15,173 nt of DNA from a bacterium (GTDB taxonomy: Bacteria > Eremiobacterota > Eremiobacteria > Baltobacterales > Baltobacteraceae), in NCBI GenBank assembly GCA_021781095.1, contig JAJXXM010000260.1, forward strand, positions 1-15,173. Reading direction: 5' to 3'. The notes under the pieces are model-generated. The model made no database searches. It worked only from the letters and a program-made list of their open reading frames with translations, and was not told where the DNA came from. Position 1 is the first letter of the stretch, and each line of letters begins with the position of its first letter. Shown here one piece after another: positions 14,747 to 15,173 of this stretch. The position numbers and the translations under genes are program-made.

Positions 14747-14922
14747 TCGCTCCCTCCCCCACGCAGGAAGAGGCCGCCGCGATAATTACCGCACTCTTTG
14801 GAAGCTTGGAGCGGCCCGATCGCACGGATCCGGCCGTCGCCCCGTGGCGTCGCGCCGCGCGCGAACCCGACCGCACCTTCGACGAACTTCGCGCGAGCCT
14901 CCGCGGCACCCGTGTTCTCTAA
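14743..14922 (+). CDS. Small gene between fabI and biotin carboxylase; acyl-CoA carboxylase epsilon-like
   Basis: A 59-residue protein read from a GTG that overlaps the fabI stop by 4 bases (GTGA) and ending 11 bases inside the next gene. The layout is a short acidic helix ([16 protein letters not shown], 7-22), a linker, and a basic tryptophan-centred motif ([13 protein letters not shown], 34-46), which resembles the general plan of actinobacterial acyl-CoA carboxylase epsilon subunits (PccE/AccE). Direct overlap with the biotin carboxylase gene fits a role as a small assembly subunit of the carboxylase. The similarity is judged by eye on a very short protein. It may instead be a lineage-specific protein with convergent appearance. 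Confidence 0.6.
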   Translation: MIAPSPTQEEAAAIITALFGSLERPDRTDPAVAPWRRAAREPDRTFDELRASLRGTRVL

Positions 14923-15166
14923 AGTTCTCGTCGCCAATCGCGGCGAGATTGCCATTCGCATCCTGCGCACACTGCGCGAGATGGGGATTCCCAGCGTCGC
15001 CGTCTATTCCGAGCCGGATCGCTCGGCGTTACACGTCGGCCTCGCCGACGAAGCCTATTTTCTCGGCGGTGCATCTCCGGCACAGAGTTATCTCAATGCC
15101 GACGCGCTGCTCGATATCGCGCGCCGCAGCGGCGCCGATGCCATCCATCCCGGCTACGGTTTTTTC
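14912..15166 (+). CDS. accC: Biotin carboxylase (N-terminal part) of an acyl-CoA carboxylase, cut by the window end
   Basis: The first about 85 residues of a biotin carboxylase, which carboxylates biotin using ATP and bicarbonate for the acyl-CoA carboxylase. The start, GTG at 14912, gives [14 protein letters not shown], the hallmark of the family. [35 protein letters not shown] and the HPGYGF motif follow in order. It overlaps the 59-residue gene by 11 bases and has no separate ribosome site, so translation is coupled. It may be a full alpha subunit with a biotin carrier domain further on; that part is not present. The feature ends at 15166 because the final seven bases look like adapter: the expected continuation after HPGYGF(F/L) is SEN or AEN, and RS is read instead. 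Confidence 0.92.
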
Positions 15167-15173
15167 AGATCGG
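15167..15173 (+). other. Probable sequencing-adapter remnant at the contig end
   Basis: The last seven bases, AGATCGG, equal the first seven of the widely used Illumina adapter. They also break the very conserved biotin carboxylase motif at exactly this point. This indicates an untrimmed read end and not genomic sequence. Confidence 0.6.

Noticed and set aside
1..15173. tRNA, rRNA, CRISPR array, insertion sequence, prophage or toxin-antitoxin genes
   Set aside because: I looked on both strands and saw no cloverleaf, repeat-spacer pattern, transposase motif or phage gene.

Overview
This 15.2 kb window is ordinary-looking bacterial DNA that is GC-rich, densely coded and uses many GTG and TTG starts. 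The gene set fits a diderm-like, high-GC lineage outside the Proteobacteria: ClpC rather than ClpA, a MalT-like LuxR regulator with an N-terminal ATPase, a PccB-type carboxyltransferase, and an epsilon-like small gene beside a biotin carboxylase. My best guess is Candidatus Eremiobacterota (WPS-2/Vulcanimicrobiota) or a neighbouring phylum. That is an inference from gene style and was not tested. The last seven bases equal the start of the common Illumina adapter, so the window probably ends at a metagenome contig end.

Left block (1-4125, minus strand): a possible outer-membrane or secreted barrel-like protein, clpC, a WYL-domain transcription factor and the start of a secreted protein. Gaps are short, so this may be one transcription unit. 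A CGAAC-N4-GTTCG inverted repeat lies just ahead of clpC.

Middle block (4197-9309, plus strand): a DUF59/SufT-like Fe-S assembly factor overlaps an 847-residue STAND/LuxR regulator. A 20-residue hydrophobic micro-ORF with a near-perfect Shine-Dalgarno sequence follows, then an HD-GYP phosphodiesterase, an unrecognised protein coupled to it by ATGA, and two tandem paralogous four-cysteine proteins of unknown family. A strong hairpin terminator closes the block at 9409-9439. This is the most novel part: a large regulator with probable helical repeats, a tiny peptide, a c-di-GMP hydrolase and unknown effector-like proteins, all in one direction.

Right block (9520-15173): an exported ferritin-like/rubrerythrin-like protein and a PaaI-type thioesterase (both minus), then an acyl-CoA carboxyltransferase and a DUF1003 membrane protein (plus). 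A YCII protein (minus) follows, then an exported DsrE-like protein, enoyl-ACP reductase fabI, a 59-residue epsilon-like gene and the start of a biotin carboxylase (plus). The carboxyltransferase, thioesterase, FabI and biotin carboxylase form a loose acyl-CoA/fatty-acid neighbourhood. The last three genes overlap by 4 and 11 bases and are surely co-translated.

No tRNA, rRNA, CRISPR array, insertion sequence or phage gene was seen. No gene-free stretch exceeds 300 bases. The longest is 9310-9519, which holds only the terminator.
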